From: Gammaproteobacteria bacterium
Lineage (GTDB): Bacteria; Pseudomonadota; Gammaproteobacteria; SZUA-140
Assembly (NCBI GenBank): GCA_015492435.1
Contig: WGFB01000061.1
Location: 1-47,048, forward strand
Length of the DNA: 47,048 nt
Reading direction: 5' to 3'
Below the pieces are notes generated by a model. The model saw only the letters and a list, made by a program, of their open reading frames with translations, was not told the DNA's origin and searched no databases. The stretch's first letter is position 1; each line of letters starts with the position of its first letter. This document shows positions 1 through 10,445 of this stretch, piece by piece. A program made the translations under genes and the position numbers.

Positions 1-679
1 GGAAGGCCTCCACATCGGCGAAATTGGGAATATATGCGATACGCTCGCGGTCCATGCCCCATTCCACCAGCTTCTCGCGGTAGAACCTGCTGGGCACGAT
101 GAAGTGGGACACGTTGCGGGTATAGCAGCCCAGCCGCCGGTGCACCCATGACTCCAGGAAAATCAGCGCGCTCAGGGGCAGGGATCCCTTGATACAACGG
201 TGCCGGACCACATTGCTCAGGCGGCCGTTCTTGCAGCGCTCGCACACTCCATCATGGGTCAGCATCTGGTAGGCGGGACAGGCGATCTTGAGATCGTGCA
301 GGGTCAGCAGGACGGGAATGCCCGCCTGTTTCAAGACACCGAAGATGGAAGGGGAGATATGGTGATAGACATTGTGGGCATGGGCAATGGCGGGCCGCCG
401 CTCCGCGATGAGGCGGCGCATATTGCGCCTGGCCTCCAGGGAATAGATGATCCTGGGCGCCCTGGCCAGTTTCTCCATGAGGGAATAGTCCTGCCCGAAC
501 TCGATCTCCTGGACGAAATAGCGCGCCCACGGCGAGGGCAGATTGTTCTCATGGCGCATGGCGAAGGGGATGACCTCCCAGCCGGCCTCGCCGAACAGCG
601 CGTTGTGGCGCAGAAACACGGCTTCCGCGCCCCCCCGCATGTAAAAATAATTATTGATGGACAGCAGGACCTGTTTCAT
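1..679 (-). CDS. GT4-type glycosyltransferase, C-terminus cut by window edge
   Basis: The frame stays open from an ATG at 679 to the window edge, giving 226 residues that begin MKQVLLSINNYFYMRGGAEA. The N-terminal pattern (a glycine-rich RGGAE loop after the first strand), then HAHNVYHHISPS and LLTLHDLKIACPAY, and a Cys-containing stretch (CERCKNGR) are typical of the acceptor-binding half of GT-B fold, family 4 transferases that build surface polysaccharides. The strand FIVPSRFYREKLVEWG followed by IPNFAD is the usual hinge before the nucleotide-sugar-binding half, which lies outside the window. It starts 28 bases after the upstream glycosyltransferase and is probably co-transcribed with it. 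The sugar and acceptor cannot be told. Flagellin or LPS/exopolysaccharide glycosylation is possible but is inference from position only. Confidence 0.85.
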   Translation of the reverse strand, partial: MKQVLLSINNYFYMRGGAEAVFLRHNALFGEAGWEVIPFAMRHENNLPSPWARYFVQEIEFGQDYSLMEKLARAPRIIYSLEARRNMRRLIAERRPAIAHAHNVYHHISPSIFGVLKQAGIPVLLTLHDLKIACPAYQMLTHDGVCERCKNGRLSNVVRHRCIKGSLPLSALIFLESWVHRRLGCYTRNVSHFIVPSRFYREKLVEWGMDRERIAYIPNFADVEAF

Positions 680-707
680 CCGGCGCGCCCTCGCGGGAAG
701 GGTGGCG

Positions 708-1808
708 TCACGGCCCCATGACCTCCCGGTAGACCGCCAGGGTCATGTGCGCGATCCGCTCCCAGTCGTAGCGCCGCGCGATGTCCGCGCGGACCGCCTC
801 CGGGGAATCGAACGCGATTTCACCCGCGCCCACGGCGCGGAGCTTGCCCGCGAGCGCGTCCACGTCGCCAAGGGGGAAATACTGCGCCGGCGCCAGCCCC
901 ACCTCAAGATTGGCCGGTATATCGCTGGCCAGCACCGGGATGCCGTAACTGAGCGCCTCCAGAAGGGCAATGGGCAGCCCCTCGTGGGAGGAAGGCAGCA
1001 CAAACACGCCGGCATGCGCGTACAACTGCCTCAAGGCTTCCCCGCCCTGGAATCCGGTCAACACTACCCCGCCGCTCCCGGAGGCGGCGGCGCGCACCTC
1101 CCGGCAATAGGCGCTGCCCTCGTCGACGGCGCCCACGATGGCCAGCTTCCAGCCTGGCATGCCCGCGGCGGCAAAGGCCCTGATGAGGTCAATGTGGCGT
1201 TTCTCGGGCACCAGGCGGCTGACGAGCAGCACGTAGCGGCCGGCCTCCAGGGAGAGCGCCTCCAGCCGGTCCGTCTCCCGGGGAATGAGGGGCAGGTCCA
1301 CGCCATTGGGGATGACGGTGGCGCGGCGGTGGTGTTTTTCCCAGACCAGGTCGCGGATCACGCGGGATATGACGATATTGTGATGGGCGAATCTCATCCC
1401 CCAGCGCTCCCCCAGGCGCAGCAGGGCACGCGCCCCCCTGCCCCATTTCTCCCTGTCATAGTCGGGGCCGTGATGAGTCACGATCACGCGCAAGCCCAAC
1501 AGGCGGGCGAGGGGGGTCATGATGGCCGGCCCGATGGCATGGATATGCAGAATGTCCGGGCGCTTCACCGCGGCAAGGAGCACACCGAGAAAGGAATGCA
1601 CAAAGGCCTCCACCCCGCTCGCGGAGGGCGCCCACAGGGAATGGAAGCGCACGCCGCGCCAAGTCCCGGCGGCCTGATACCGGCGGCGCACGATCACGCC
1701 CACCTCGCAGCCGGCGCGCGCCAGCAGGGGATAAAGGTGTTCGGCATGCTTCTCCACGCCGCCTTCCACCTCCGGAAAGCCGCGCAGGCCCAGCACCAGG
1801 ACCCTCAC
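708..1808 (-). CDS. GT4-family glycosyltransferase (group 1)
   Basis: This is a 366-residue, full-length GT-B glycosyltransferase. The N-terminus VRVLVLGLRGFPEVEGGVEK is the glycine-rich loop of the acceptor domain; HIHAIGPAIMTPLARLLGLR and VTHHGPDYDREKWG follow. The C-terminal half has the donor domain, with VSRLVPEKRHIDLI and the E-x7-E retaining signature in SSHEGLPIALLEALSYGIP. It would transfer a sugar from a nucleotide donor to a lipid-linked or protein acceptor on the cytoplasmic side. The start is GTG, with no clear ribosome binding site; a 24-codon ORF (1805-1879) ends in a GTGA overlap with it and could couple translation. It lies downstream of fliK on the same strand, where many relatives have fliL-fliR, so a flagellar link is only positional. 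Confidence 0.88.
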   Translation of the reverse strand: MRVLVLGLRGFPEVEGGVEKHAEHLYPLLARAGCEVGVIVRRRYQAAGTWRGVRFHSLWAPSASGVEAFVHSFLGVLLAAVKRPDILHIHAIGPAIMTPLARLLGLRVIVTHHGPDYDREKWGRGARALLRLGERWGMRFAHHNIVISRVIRDLVWEKHHRRATVIPNGVDLPLIPRETDRLEALSLEAGRYVLLVSRLVPEKRHIDLIRAFAAAGMPGWKLAIVGAVDEGSAYCREVRAAASGSGGVVLTGFQGGEALRQLYAHAGVFVLPSSHEGLPIALLEALSYGIPVLASDIPANLEVGLAPAQYFPLGDVDALAGKLRAVGAGEIAFDSPEAVRADIARRYDWERIAHMTLAVYREVMGP

Positions 1809-1979
1809 CCGCCCGCCACCGCCGCGCCGCGCATGGCGCCGCCGGCAGGAACATGGTCACGCCGGGTCACTATGGTCATAGCTGAAACACTTCCTGTCTC
1901 GATGTTGTCAAAGGGGCAACTCTATCAACCTGGCCGCCGCATCACAATGCCGGCGCCGCCTGAAGGCGCGGGCGAACCC

Positions 1980-3305
1980 TCAGGCGTAGATGTCCACCAT
2001 GCCCTGCCTGAGGATCGCGTCCCCATCCAGCGGCGCCTCCCCGCTCTCTTCCTGGCTCAGCATGCTGTCATGGGCACGCCCCTCGCCTTCCCCGTCCGGC
2101 TCAGTGCCGGCCTCTCCGCCGCCCGTGCCCGGATGCTGTGCGACGTCGACATCCACCAAGTCCAGCCCGCTGTTGCCAAGGATCTCACGCAGCCTGGGCA
2201 GGGAATCCTCCAGGGCATCCCTGACCATGGCATGGGCGGCCTGGAACTGGACGCTCACCTGGTCGTTCTGCACCTGGATGCGGATATCCACCGATCCCAG
2301 GTGGGGCGGATTGATCTTCAGTTCGGCGGTCTGCATTTTCTGGCCGATCAGCCAGCGCACCCGCTCGCCGAATTCCTCCTTCCACTCCCGCGACTGCAGC
2401 GGGGTTTCCATGGGCAGGGATACCGTCATCGTTCCCCGGTCCGTGGCGGGCTGCGCCAAGGCCTGGGGATTGGCAATGGGAGAGGACTGCGGAATACCCT
2501 CGGCCTGGGTCAGGCCCGCCACGTTCGCAAAACGCCCCACGGCCTCCGCCGTCAGCCTGGCGCCGGGCTCGTCCCCGAAACTCTGGGCGCGCCTGGCGTT
2601 CTCCATCGCGATCTCCCTCATGGCCGGGGAGGCATCACGCATCTGGATCGCGCCTTCATCAGAAGGCACTCCGGAGCGCGCGGCCGGCGGCCCCTCACCC
2701 GGCCGCCCGGCCAGCGCAACCTCGATCATTCTTTGCCCCACCGGGCCCGGGTTTCCATCAGCATTCCCTCCGGGATGCCTGCCCTCTGCCCGCAAAGCGC
2801 CCGCCACCGGCGCCACGGCACCAGCCAGTTCCCTTTGGCCCTCAGCCACTCCGGGTATGGCGGAAGGCTCCGGAACAGCCACGCCAGGCGCGGGGGTTTC
2901 CTCCACAGAAAGCGGCCGGAGTGCTTCCCCGGCATTGGGCGCCAGCGCCACCACCACCGGTGTCGGTCCGTCCCCGCCCGTGTCATCCAGCCCTTCCTCA
3001 CTTCCGCCGCCCGCCAGGAGGTCCGCTTCCAGGTCCAGGGCGGTGCCCGCCGCCCCCGTTTCGGGCGGCAAGGTCTTGCCTGCCAGCGGCAAGGCTCCCG
3101 CGGGCGTTTCCTTGCCGCCTTCATCCATGGCGCCCCCCGGGGATGGTGTCTCATTCATGGCCGCGCGCGACTGGCGCAAGGCCTCGCCAAAGCGGCTCTC
3201 GCGTGGACCGCCCCCTTCCCCCGCAACGGGAGCGGGCATGTTCTTGGGGCTTCTGCCGGGGGAAACCCCGGCATCGGGCAACAGGGCTGCGGGTTGCTGT
3301 GGCAT
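1980..3305 (-). CDS. fliK: FliK, flagellar hook-length control protein
   Basis: FliK is the secreted molecular ruler that stops hook growth and switches the export gate (FlhB) to filament substrates. The first about 320 residues are low complexity, rich in Pro, Ala, Gly and Glu, as usual for the ruler part. The conserved Flg_hook domain is near the C-terminus: WKEEFGERVRWLIGQKMQTA, then LKINPPHLGSVDIRIQVQND and VRDALEDSLPRLREIL. The start at 3305 (MPQQPAALL) is preferred because GAGAGG sits seven bases upstream; a longer frame reaches 3371 but crosses the putative promoter. The gene is about 145 bases after fliJ and has its own sigma54-type promoter (3356-3370). Its C-terminal domain identification is firm; the variable region gives no further information. 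Confidence 0.92.
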   Translation of the reverse strand: MPQQPAALLPDAGVSPGRSPKNMPAPVAGEGGGPRESRFGEALRQSRAAMNETPSPGGAMDEGGKETPAGALPLAGKTLPPETGAAGTALDLEADLLAGGGSEEGLDDTGGDGPTPVVVALAPNAGEALRPLSVEETPAPGVAVPEPSAIPGVAEGQRELAGAVAPVAGALRAEGRHPGGNADGNPGPVGQRMIEVALAGRPGEGPPAARSGVPSDEGAIQMRDASPAMREIAMENARRAQSFGDEPGARLTAEAVGRFANVAGLTQAEGIPQSSPIANPQALAQPATDRGTMTVSLPMETPLQSREWKEEFGERVRWLIGQKMQTAELKINPPHLGSVDIRIQVQNDQVSVQFQAAHAMVRDALEDSLPRLREILGNSGLDLVDVDVAQHPGTGGGEAGTEPDGEGEGRAHDSMLSQEESGEAPLDGDAILRQGMVDIYA

Positions 3306-3355
3306 ATGCATACCTCTCGTAACGGTCGCATGGAAAATATGACAACCGTTAACAG

Positions 3356-3370
3356 GCAAGGAGCATGCCA
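3356..3370 (-). promoter_or_regulatory. Sigma54 promoter for fliK
   Basis: On the minus strand the sequence reads TGGCATGCTCCTTGC, a strong match to the -24/-12 consensus (TGGCAC-N5-TTGC), with the required ten bases between GG and GC. It is about 50 bases upstream of the preferred fliK start, in the spacer after fliJ. Confidence 0.7.
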
Positions 3371-3448
3371 TGGGATTTTATTCGCCGCCGGGATTTACCC
3401 AGTCACGGCAAATACGCGCCCCCCCTGCGGGACCCGGCGGGTTGGACC

Positions 3449-3898
3449 TCAGCGTCCGCCCTGCCAGGCGCTCCGGGCGCGCATGGCCCGCTCGTCGCTC
3501 TCCTTCTGTTCGCGCTTTGCCTGGAGAAGGTCCTCTTCCCGCTGGCAGCGCTGCCGGTAATTGCCCAGGGCCTTGTGATGGGCCCTGGCTTCCATCCAGG
3601 ACTGGTCCTGCCGCTCAAGGGCCTCGCGGGCCTCGGCCACCTGCTGGCGCTGAATCTTCAATGCCTCGCCGAGCTGGTGAATGAAGGCGCGGTATTCGTT
3701 CAGGCGCGCGATGTCCGTGCCCGTTCCTCCCAGTTGCGCCATGCGCTGGGTATATTCCCTATGATAGGACTCCAGCTCGCGCAACCTGTTCACCTGCCCG
3801 GCATACAACGCCCGCGCCTCGCTGAGGCGCAGGACGGCCTGTTCCTCCTCCAGGCGCGCCAGTTTCACCAGCGTTTGCATGCGCCGCGATTTTTTCAT
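3449..3898 (-). CDS. fliJ: FliJ, flagellar export chaperone/stalk
   Basis: This 149-residue, highly charged, almost entirely alpha-helical protein fits FliJ, the coiled-coil stalk that sits in the FliI ATPase hexamer, binds FlhA and helps load export substrates. The sequence shows long heptad-like runs ([40 protein letters not shown]) and a basic N-terminus ([10 protein letters not shown]). Its start overlaps the fliI stop by four bases (3895-3898), indicating translational coupling. Family members have little sequence conservation, so the call rests on length, coiled-coil character and position between fliI and fliK. Confidence 0.85.
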   Translation of the reverse strand: MKKSRRMQTLVKLARLEEEQAVLRLSEARALYAGQVNRLRELESYHREYTQRMAQLGGTGTDIARLNEYRAFIHQLGEALKIQRQQVAEAREALERQDQSWMEARAHHKALGNYRQRCQREEDLLQAKREQKESDERAMRARSAWQGGR

Positions 3899-5274
3899 CC
3901 CGCCTCCCGCGCGGCCAGCGCCTGATCCTGTCCAAGAAGAGCCTCAAGTGCCTGGCGGCTCTCGGCCAGGGTGCGTTTCTCGTTAACCCCCTGCTGGAGG
4001 AATTCCGCCAGGCGGGGATGAAAATCCACGGCCTCATCCAACTCGGGATTGTTGCCGGGGCGGTAGGCGCCCACACTGATGAGATCGCGGTTGGCCTGGT
4101 AAGTGGAGTAAAGCTTCCTGAAACGCCGCGCCAGGGCCTGCTCCCGGGCGCCACTGATGTCGTTCATGACGCGGCTGATGGAAGCCTCGATGTCAATGGC
4201 CGGATAGTGGCCCGATTCGGCCAGGGTGCGGGACAACACGATATGCCCGTCGAGGATGGCGCGCGCGGCATCGGCCACCGGATCCTGCTGGTCGTCCCCT
4301 TCCGTGAGCACCGTATACAGGGCCGTGATGGACCCGCGCCCCTTGCCGCCGTTGCCGGCGCGCTCCACGAGCTGGGGGATCTTGGCAAAGACGGAGGGCG
4401 GATAGCCGCGCGTGACGGGGGGCTCGCCGATGGCGAGGGCGATCTCGCGCTGGGCCTGGGCGAAGCGCGTCAGGGAGTCCATCAGTAACAGGACCTTCTT
4501 GCCCTGGTCACGGAAATATTCCGCGATGCTGGTGGCCAGCATGGCGCCGTGCATGCGCATGAGGGGTGGCTCGTCCGCCGGCGTGGCCACCACCACGGCG
4601 CGCGCCAAGCCCTCCGCGCCGAGAATATTCTCGGTGAACTCCTTGACTTCCCGGCCACGCTCGCCGATCAGGCCGACGACCGTCACGTCGGCCTCCGTAT
4701 AACGCGTCATCATGCCCAGCAAGACACTCTTGCCGACGCCGCTGCCGGCGAACAGGCCCAGGCGCTGCCCGCGCCCGATGGTCAGCAGGGTATTGATGGC
4801 CGCGATGCCCACGTCCAGGGGCTCCTGGATGCGTTGCCGGTCCAGGGGGTTGATGGTTTCGGGGACGAGTGGAATGCGCTCCTCGCACCGCAGGGGGCCT
4901 TTCCCGTCGAGGGGCTTGCCGGCGCCGCTCAACACCCGCCCCAGCAGCGCGTCGCCGCCCACCGCCTCGTAGACCTTTCCCGTAGGGATGACCGGTGCAT
5001 TGGGCACCATGCCGCGCACCTGTCCCGTGGGCATCAGAAAGGTCTGGTCGCCCGAGAAACCCACCACTTCCGCCTCGATATCGCTGCCGAGGGCGCTCTT
5101 GATGAAGCAACGGTCGCCGATGGCGGCGCGGCAACCCACGGCCTCTATGGTGAGGCCCACCATGCGCTTGAGCCGGCCCTCCACTACCAGGGGCGGAGGC
5201 CTGCGCGCGCGCTCGGTTCTTGCCGCAAGGCGCCGCGCCCAGACGGCGGCGCGGGATGGCTCAACCGTCTCCAT
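3895..5274 (-). CDS. fliI: FliI, flagellum-specific export ATPase
   Basis: The 459-residue protein is a complete FliI, the hexameric cytoplasmic ATPase of the flagellar type III export apparatus, related to F1-ATPase beta. The Walker A loop is at about residues 176-183 (AGSGVGKS). The Walker B strand [20 protein letters not shown] and the signature [20 protein letters not shown] follow. The C-terminal part [18 protein letters not shown] is typical of the family. The start ATG overlaps the end of fliH by 14 bases. It works with FliH (its inhibitor and membrane linker) and FliJ encoded on either side. Confidence 0.97.
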   Translation of the reverse strand: METVEPSRAAVWARRLAARTERARRPPPLVVEGRLKRMVGLTIEAVGCRAAIGDRCFIKSALGSDIEAEVVGFSGDQTFLMPTGQVRGMVPNAPVIPTGKVYEAVGGDALLGRVLSGAGKPLDGKGPLRCEERIPLVPETINPLDRQRIQEPLDVGIAAINTLLTIGRGQRLGLFAGSGVGKSVLLGMMTRYTEADVTVVGLIGERGREVKEFTENILGAEGLARAVVVATPADEPPLMRMHGAMLATSIAEYFRDQGKKVLLLMDSLTRFAQAQREIALAIGEPPVTRGYPPSVFAKIPQLVERAGNGGKGRGSITALYTVLTEGDDQQDPVADAARAILDGHIVLSRTLAESGHYPAIDIEASISRVMNDISGAREQALARRFRKLYSTYQANRDLISVGAYRPGNNPELDEAVDFHPRLAEFLQQGVNEKRTLAESRQALEALLGQDQALAAREAG

Positions 5275-5899
5275 GGTCCTCCTCCCGCTCTCCCCCCATC
5301 AATTCAGCGACGACCTGGCTCAGGCGCCGCTCCACACTGGCGTCGATATGGGAAGCCTCCGTGGTGACCTTGCAGCCGCCCCGTGTCAGCAAAGGATCAT
5401 CGACGATCTCCCAGCCGGCGGCGCCGATCCTTTCCGCCAGCAGCTCCCGCACCAGGACACCATCCTCGGGATTGAGATGCAGCCTGACGCCCCGCGAGGC
5501 GGCGGGCAGCTCGCCCACCGCCTGTTCTATGGCCGCCACCACCTGTCCCGGATCGGCCTTGATCTCACGGCGGATGATGTGCCGGGCGATGACGATGGCC
5601 AGGCGGGTCAGCTCATCGATCACGGTCTTATCCAATTCGCGCAGGGGGGCTTCGAGTTGGGCACAGATGCGCTCCAGGCGCGCCGCCTGTTCACGGGCCA
5701 GCGCCCTTCCCTGCTCCAGTCCCTCGCGCTTGCCCAGGGCCAGTCCCTCCTCGTAGGCCTGGGCATGAATCTTCTCCAGTTGCCTGGCCGTCATGAGGGC
5801 GGCGGAACCGCCCTGCCCGTCACGCGCGCCGTCCGCGCCCACGTCGGGCAGCTCCCAGCGCTCGTATTCCTGCGCGCGGGGCGTGATAATCCTAGACAA
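5261..5899 (-). CDS. fliH: FliH, export ATPase regulator
   Basis: FliH dimerises, binds the FliI N-terminus and ties the ATPase to the C-ring protein FliN. The chosen start is a TTG at 5899 that overlaps the fliG stop by eight bases and gives 212 residues beginning (M)[19 protein letters not shown], the normal FliH N-terminus. An ATG-started frame reaches 6175, but its first 92 codons lie inside fliG and encode an unnatural Arg/Pro-rich peptide. The middle has the usual helical region with Gly-spaced repeats ([19 protein letters not shown]), and the C-terminal part ([19 protein letters not shown]) resembles the ATP-synthase delta/FliH fold. AGGAG lies immediately before the TTG, closer than ideal, so expression may depend on coupling to fliG. 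Confidence 0.88.
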   Translation of the reverse strand: MSRIITPRAQEYERWELPDVGADGARDGQGGSAALMTARQLEKIHAQAYEEGLALGKREGLEQGRALAREQAARLERICAQLEAPLRELDKTVIDELTRLAIVIARHIIRREIKADPGQVVAAIEQAVGELPAASRGVRLHLNPEDGVLVRELLAERIGAAGWEIVDDPLLTRGGCKVTTEASHIDASVERRLSQVVAELMGGEREEDHGDG

Positions 5900-6887
5900 A
5901 CTCCTCGCCTCCACCGCCGCCCAGCACGATGTCGCCCGACTCGGCCAGCCTGCGGGCAATGGCCAGGATCTCCTTCTGGGCGCCCTCCACCTCACTGAGG
6001 CGCACCGGCCCCTTGGCCTCCAGGTCGTCGCGCAACATCTCGGCCGCGCGCTTGGACATGTTGTTGAACACCTTGGTCTTGATCTCCTCGTCCGCGCCCT
6101 TGAGGGCCAGCACCAGGGTCTCGGAGGAGATCTCGCGCAGCAGGGCCTGTATGCCGCGGTCGTCCACGCTGGCAAGGTCGTCGAAGACGAACATGAGATC
6201 CTGGATCTTCTCGCCCAGTTCGGGATCGAATTCGTTGACCTGGTCCATGATGACTTCCTCGACAGAGGCGTCCATGAGATTGAGTATGTTGGCGGCGGTC
6301 TTGATGCCGCCCACGGTGGAGGACTTCAGATGGGAGTTGCCGCTGAACTGCTTCTCGATCACCTGGTTGAGTTCATGCAGGGCGGAGGGCTGCAGCCGGT
6401 CCAGGGTTGCGATGCGCAACAGCACGTCGGCGCGCACCTTCTCGGGCAGCAGGGCCAGCACCTCCGCCGCCTGCTCGCTGTCCAGGTAGGACAGCACCAC
6501 GGATATGATCTGCGGATGCTCCAGCTTGATGACTTCCAGGATGGCGCGGGGATCCATCCACTTGAGCTGCTCCAAGCCGCCGGCATTGTCACCCATCATC
6601 ACCCTGTCGATGACATTGCCCGCCTTGTCTTCGCCCAGGGCCTTGACCAGAACGCTCTTGAGATAATCGTGAGAACCCACGCCGATGGCCGTTTCGTTGT
6701 TGACCGTGCCGACGAAGTCGGACAACACCGCGTTGACCTGTTCCTTGGAGACGTTCTTGAGGCTGGCCATGGCCGCGCTGACCTTGTGCACCTCCTTCGG
6801 CCCGATATGCTTCAACACCTCGGCGGCATCCTGCTCCCCCAGGCTCATCAACAGGATCGCGGCGCGCTCAATACCACTGATTTCCAT
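5892..6887 (-). CDS. fliG: FliG, motor switch protein
   Basis: The 331-residue protein is full-length FliG, the rotor protein of the C-ring that connects to the MS-ring protein FliF and interacts with the MotA stator. The N-terminal part (GIERAAILLMSLGEQDAAEV) is the FliF-binding domain, and the middle domain carries the conserved EHPQ motif in KLEHPQIISVVLSYLD. The C-terminal domain has the charged torque helix (LVLALKGADEEIKTKVFNNM). It is between fliF and fliH, overlaps fliH, and begins about 31 bases after fliF. Identification is firm. Confidence 0.97.
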   Translation of the reverse strand: MEISGIERAAILLMSLGEQDAAEVLKHIGPKEVHKVSAAMASLKNVSKEQVNAVLSDFVGTVNNETAIGVGSHDYLKSVLVKALGEDKAGNVIDRVMMGDNAGGLEQLKWMDPRAILEVIKLEHPQIISVVLSYLDSEQAAEVLALLPEKVRADVLLRIATLDRLQPSALHELNQVIEKQFSGNSHLKSSTVGGIKTAANILNLMDASVEEVIMDQVNEFDPELGEKIQDLMFVFDDLASVDDRGIQALLREISSETLVLALKGADEEIKTKVFNNMSKRAAEMLRDDLEAKGPVRLSEVEGAQKEILAIARRLAESGDIVLGGGGGEEFV

Positions 6888-6918
6888 TATCCCTCTCTAT
6901 CCTGTCCGTTGCTTGTTG

Positions 6919-8565
6919 TTATTCATTGACGACCCAATTGTTGACCACCTGTGCAACGCGCTTGGGATCCTGGGACGCCAGGGTGCGGGCCGTGTTGAGA
7001 TTGCTCTCGTAGGCGTCCCCGGCATTGGGCAACTGGGGAGCGCCCTGCTGGGGTCCGCTCAGGGTCAACTGGTCCTCCCCCAGCTCCGCGCCGGCCGCCG
7101 CGGCGGATCCGGCCGGCAGCGCGGCCTGCGGCACGGCCTTGCCCTTGGCCGCCAGTTCACGCATCACCGGCCTGAGCACGCCGAATATCAGGAAGGCGAC
7201 GAGCCCGATGACCAGCGCCTGCCGGGCGATATTCCAGATACCCTCGCGTTCCAGGAACGAGGGCTCGGGCAGTTCTTCCACCGGCTCGGGCACGCTGAAC
7301 GGGGTGTTGATGACGCTGACGGTGTCGCCGCGCTCGCCGTCGAAGCCGATGGCGTCCTTCACCAGGGTGGTCAGGCGCCCGATCTCCTCCTCCGACAGAG
7401 GCGTGCTGACCGGCTCGCCGTCTTCATTCAGGGTGACCTTGTTATCCACCACCACGGCAACGGAAAGCCGTTGAATGGCGGCGCCGCCCGCCCGGATGTG
7501 GCTGATGGTCCTGTCGAGTTCGTAGTTTCGGGTCACCTGCTTGCTGCTGCTCTCCGGCGAGGCCCCGTCCCGCGCCGCGCCCTCGCCCTCCACGGGCTGG
7601 GCATTGTCCGCCTGGGGCTGGTTGGCGAGGCTGCCGGGCACGCCCAGGCCCTTCACCGGGGTCATGGTCTTCTCTTCCGAGGTCTGCTCGCTGCGCACGG
7701 CGGCCAGGTCGGGGTCATAGCTTTCGCGGGTGGTTTCCGTCATCGTGAAATCGATATCGGCGTTCACCTGTGCCCGCACCGCGCCCACCCCCATGATCGG
7801 CGTAAGGATGTCCTCGATGCGGGAAATGTAGTAGTCCTCCACCTGCTTGCGGTGGGCAAACTGGGTGGCGGTGATGCGCAGGCCGCCCGCGGCGTCGGGG
7901 GTGGTCAGCAGGCGCCCCTTCTGGTCGATAATGGAAACCTGCTCCACCTCCATGTCGGGCACACTGGCCGCCACCATGTGGCCGATGGCCGCCACCTGTT
8001 CCTCGTTCAGGCTGCGCCCCGCGTAGAGATCGACGGTGACGGAGGCGGTGGGCTTCTTGCGCGCGCGCACGAAGGCGCTGCGCTTGGGAATGGCGAGATG
8101 CACCCGTGCGCTGCGCACGCTGTTGATGGAGGCGATGGTGCGCGCCAGTTCGCCCTCCAGGGCGCGCTGGTAGCGGGCTTTCTCCATGAACTGGCTGACG
8201 CCGAAACCCTGATTCTCGTCCAGCAGTTCAAATCCGGCGCCGACGCCCTTGGGCAACCCCTGCCCCGCCAGCTTGAGGCGCGCATTGTGCACCTGATTTC
8301 CGGGCACCATGACAGTGGAGGCATCACTGGACAATTGATACTTGATCCCCGCCTGCTGCAAAGCCTGCACGACCGCATTGGCGTCCTGCTCGTTGAGATT
8401 GCTGTACAACAGGCGGTAATCCGGGGTCTGGGACCACATCGCGATCCCGATGCCGATGGCGACGCTCGCCGCCAGCCCGACCATCAGGCCGATCTGGCGC
8501 AGCCAGGACAGATTCTGGAATCCCCTGGACTGCAGGACCATCTCTTCCGGTTTTACCAGGGCCAT
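6919..8565 (-). CDS. fliF: FliF, MS-ring protein
   Basis: FliF (548 residues) forms the membrane MS-ring on which the basal body is built. A first transmembrane helix (LMVGLAASVAIGIGIAMW) is near residues 28-45, followed by the periplasmic ring-building motifs with the secretin-like/YscJ domain (DYRLLYSNLNEQDANAVVQA, KARYQRALEGELARTIASIN). The second transmembrane helix, IARQALVIGLVAFLIFGVLR, is at about 450-470, and the C-terminal tail LASQDPKRVAQVVNNWV binds FliG. The order fliE-fliF-fliG is the standard one. Length and all family segments are normal. Confidence 0.97.
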   Translation of the reverse strand: MALVKPEEMVLQSRGFQNLSWLRQIGLMVGLAASVAIGIGIAMWSQTPDYRLLYSNLNEQDANAVVQALQQAGIKYQLSSDASTVMVPGNQVHNARLKLAGQGLPKGVGAGFELLDENQGFGVSQFMEKARYQRALEGELARTIASINSVRSARVHLAIPKRSAFVRARKKPTASVTVDLYAGRSLNEEQVAAIGHMVAASVPDMEVEQVSIIDQKGRLLTTPDAAGGLRITATQFAHRKQVEDYYISRIEDILTPIMGVGAVRAQVNADIDFTMTETTRESYDPDLAAVRSEQTSEEKTMTPVKGLGVPGSLANQPQADNAQPVEGEGAARDGASPESSSKQVTRNYELDRTISHIRAGGAAIQRLSVAVVVDNKVTLNEDGEPVSTPLSEEEIGRLTTLVKDAIGFDGERGDTVSVINTPFSVPEPVEELPEPSFLEREGIWNIARQALVIGLVAFLIFGVLRPVMRELAAKGKAVPQAALPAGSAAAAGAELGEDQLTLSGPQQGAPQLPNAGDAYESNLNTARTLASQDPKRVAQVVNNWVVNE

Positions 8566-8614
8566 GGCGCCTTCCTCCCCTTGTTCAAGTTGTCATCCCC
8601 TCCCATGCGGTTCA

Positions 8615-8941
8615 TCAGATCGCCATCTTCATGATGTCCTGGTAGGCGGAGATCAGGCGGTTGCGCACATTGAGCATCAACTGGAATTCAACGCCCGCCT
8701 TCTGGGATGCGATCATGACCTGGGCGATGTCCACGTTGGGATCCCCCACCTCGAACGCTTTCCTGAGAGCCCCCGCTTCCTGCTTGCTCTCGTTGACCTG
8801 GTCCACCGCGCTCTTGAGCAGGCTGGAGAAGTCCACGTCCGCCGCGCCTTCACTCCGGGACTGCCTGAGTTCGGCGCCCCGCGCCAGCTCGGCGGTGGAG
8901 CGTAACTGTGAAAGTAACTGGCTGACATTGATTTCACTCAT
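8615..8941 (-). CDS. fliE: FliE, basal-body rod/MS-ring junction protein
   Basis: FliE (108 residues) joins the MS ring to the proximal rod and is one of the first export substrates. The sequence has the usual C-terminal half: DVDFSSLLKSAVDQVNESKQ, then FEVGDPNVDIAQVMIASQKA, GVEFQLMLNVRNRLISAYQD and IMKMAI. It heads the fliEFGHIJ series, and AGGAGGAA stands just upstream of the ATG. The 102 bases between fleR and fliE contain no convincing sigma54 or sigma28 match, so transcription may come through from fleSR or from a promoter not recognised here. Confidence 0.95.
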   Translation of the reverse strand: MSEINVSQLLSQLRSTAELARGAELRQSRSEGAADVDFSSLLKSAVDQVNESKQEAGALRKAFEVGDPNVDIAQVMIASQKAGVEFQLMLNVRNRLISAYQDIMKMAI

Positions 8942-9043
8942 TGCCTTCCTCCTGACTGTGCATGGTTGTCCGTGTTTCTATGCGCATGCCGCGGCACGCC
9001 CGTCCCTTGAGTCTCATCCCGCCAGCCTGACGGGAAACGCGGG

Positions 9044-10390
<1,347 letters not shown>

Positions 10391-10445
10391 ACAGTCCTGC
10401 TCCTCGCTTTACAAAATCGGTTCTTCGCTACAGGGGCCCGCCACC

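Noticed and set aside
654-3560. 968-codon open frame on the plus strand
   Set aside because: It lies opposite a glycosyltransferase and fliK; the protein is rich in His, Gly, Arg and Pro with no domain pattern. It is an antisense shadow in GC-rich DNA.
6685-8634. 649-codon plus-strand frame
   Set aside because: Antisense to fliF and the start of fliG, with no recognisable family and no ribosome binding site.
8942-9043. Search for a sigma54 promoter before fliE
   Set aside because: Only GG-N10-GC pairs without TGGCA/TTGC were found. A small CCCGCCAG/CTGACGGG hairpin (9017-9033) has no U-run and was not called a terminator.
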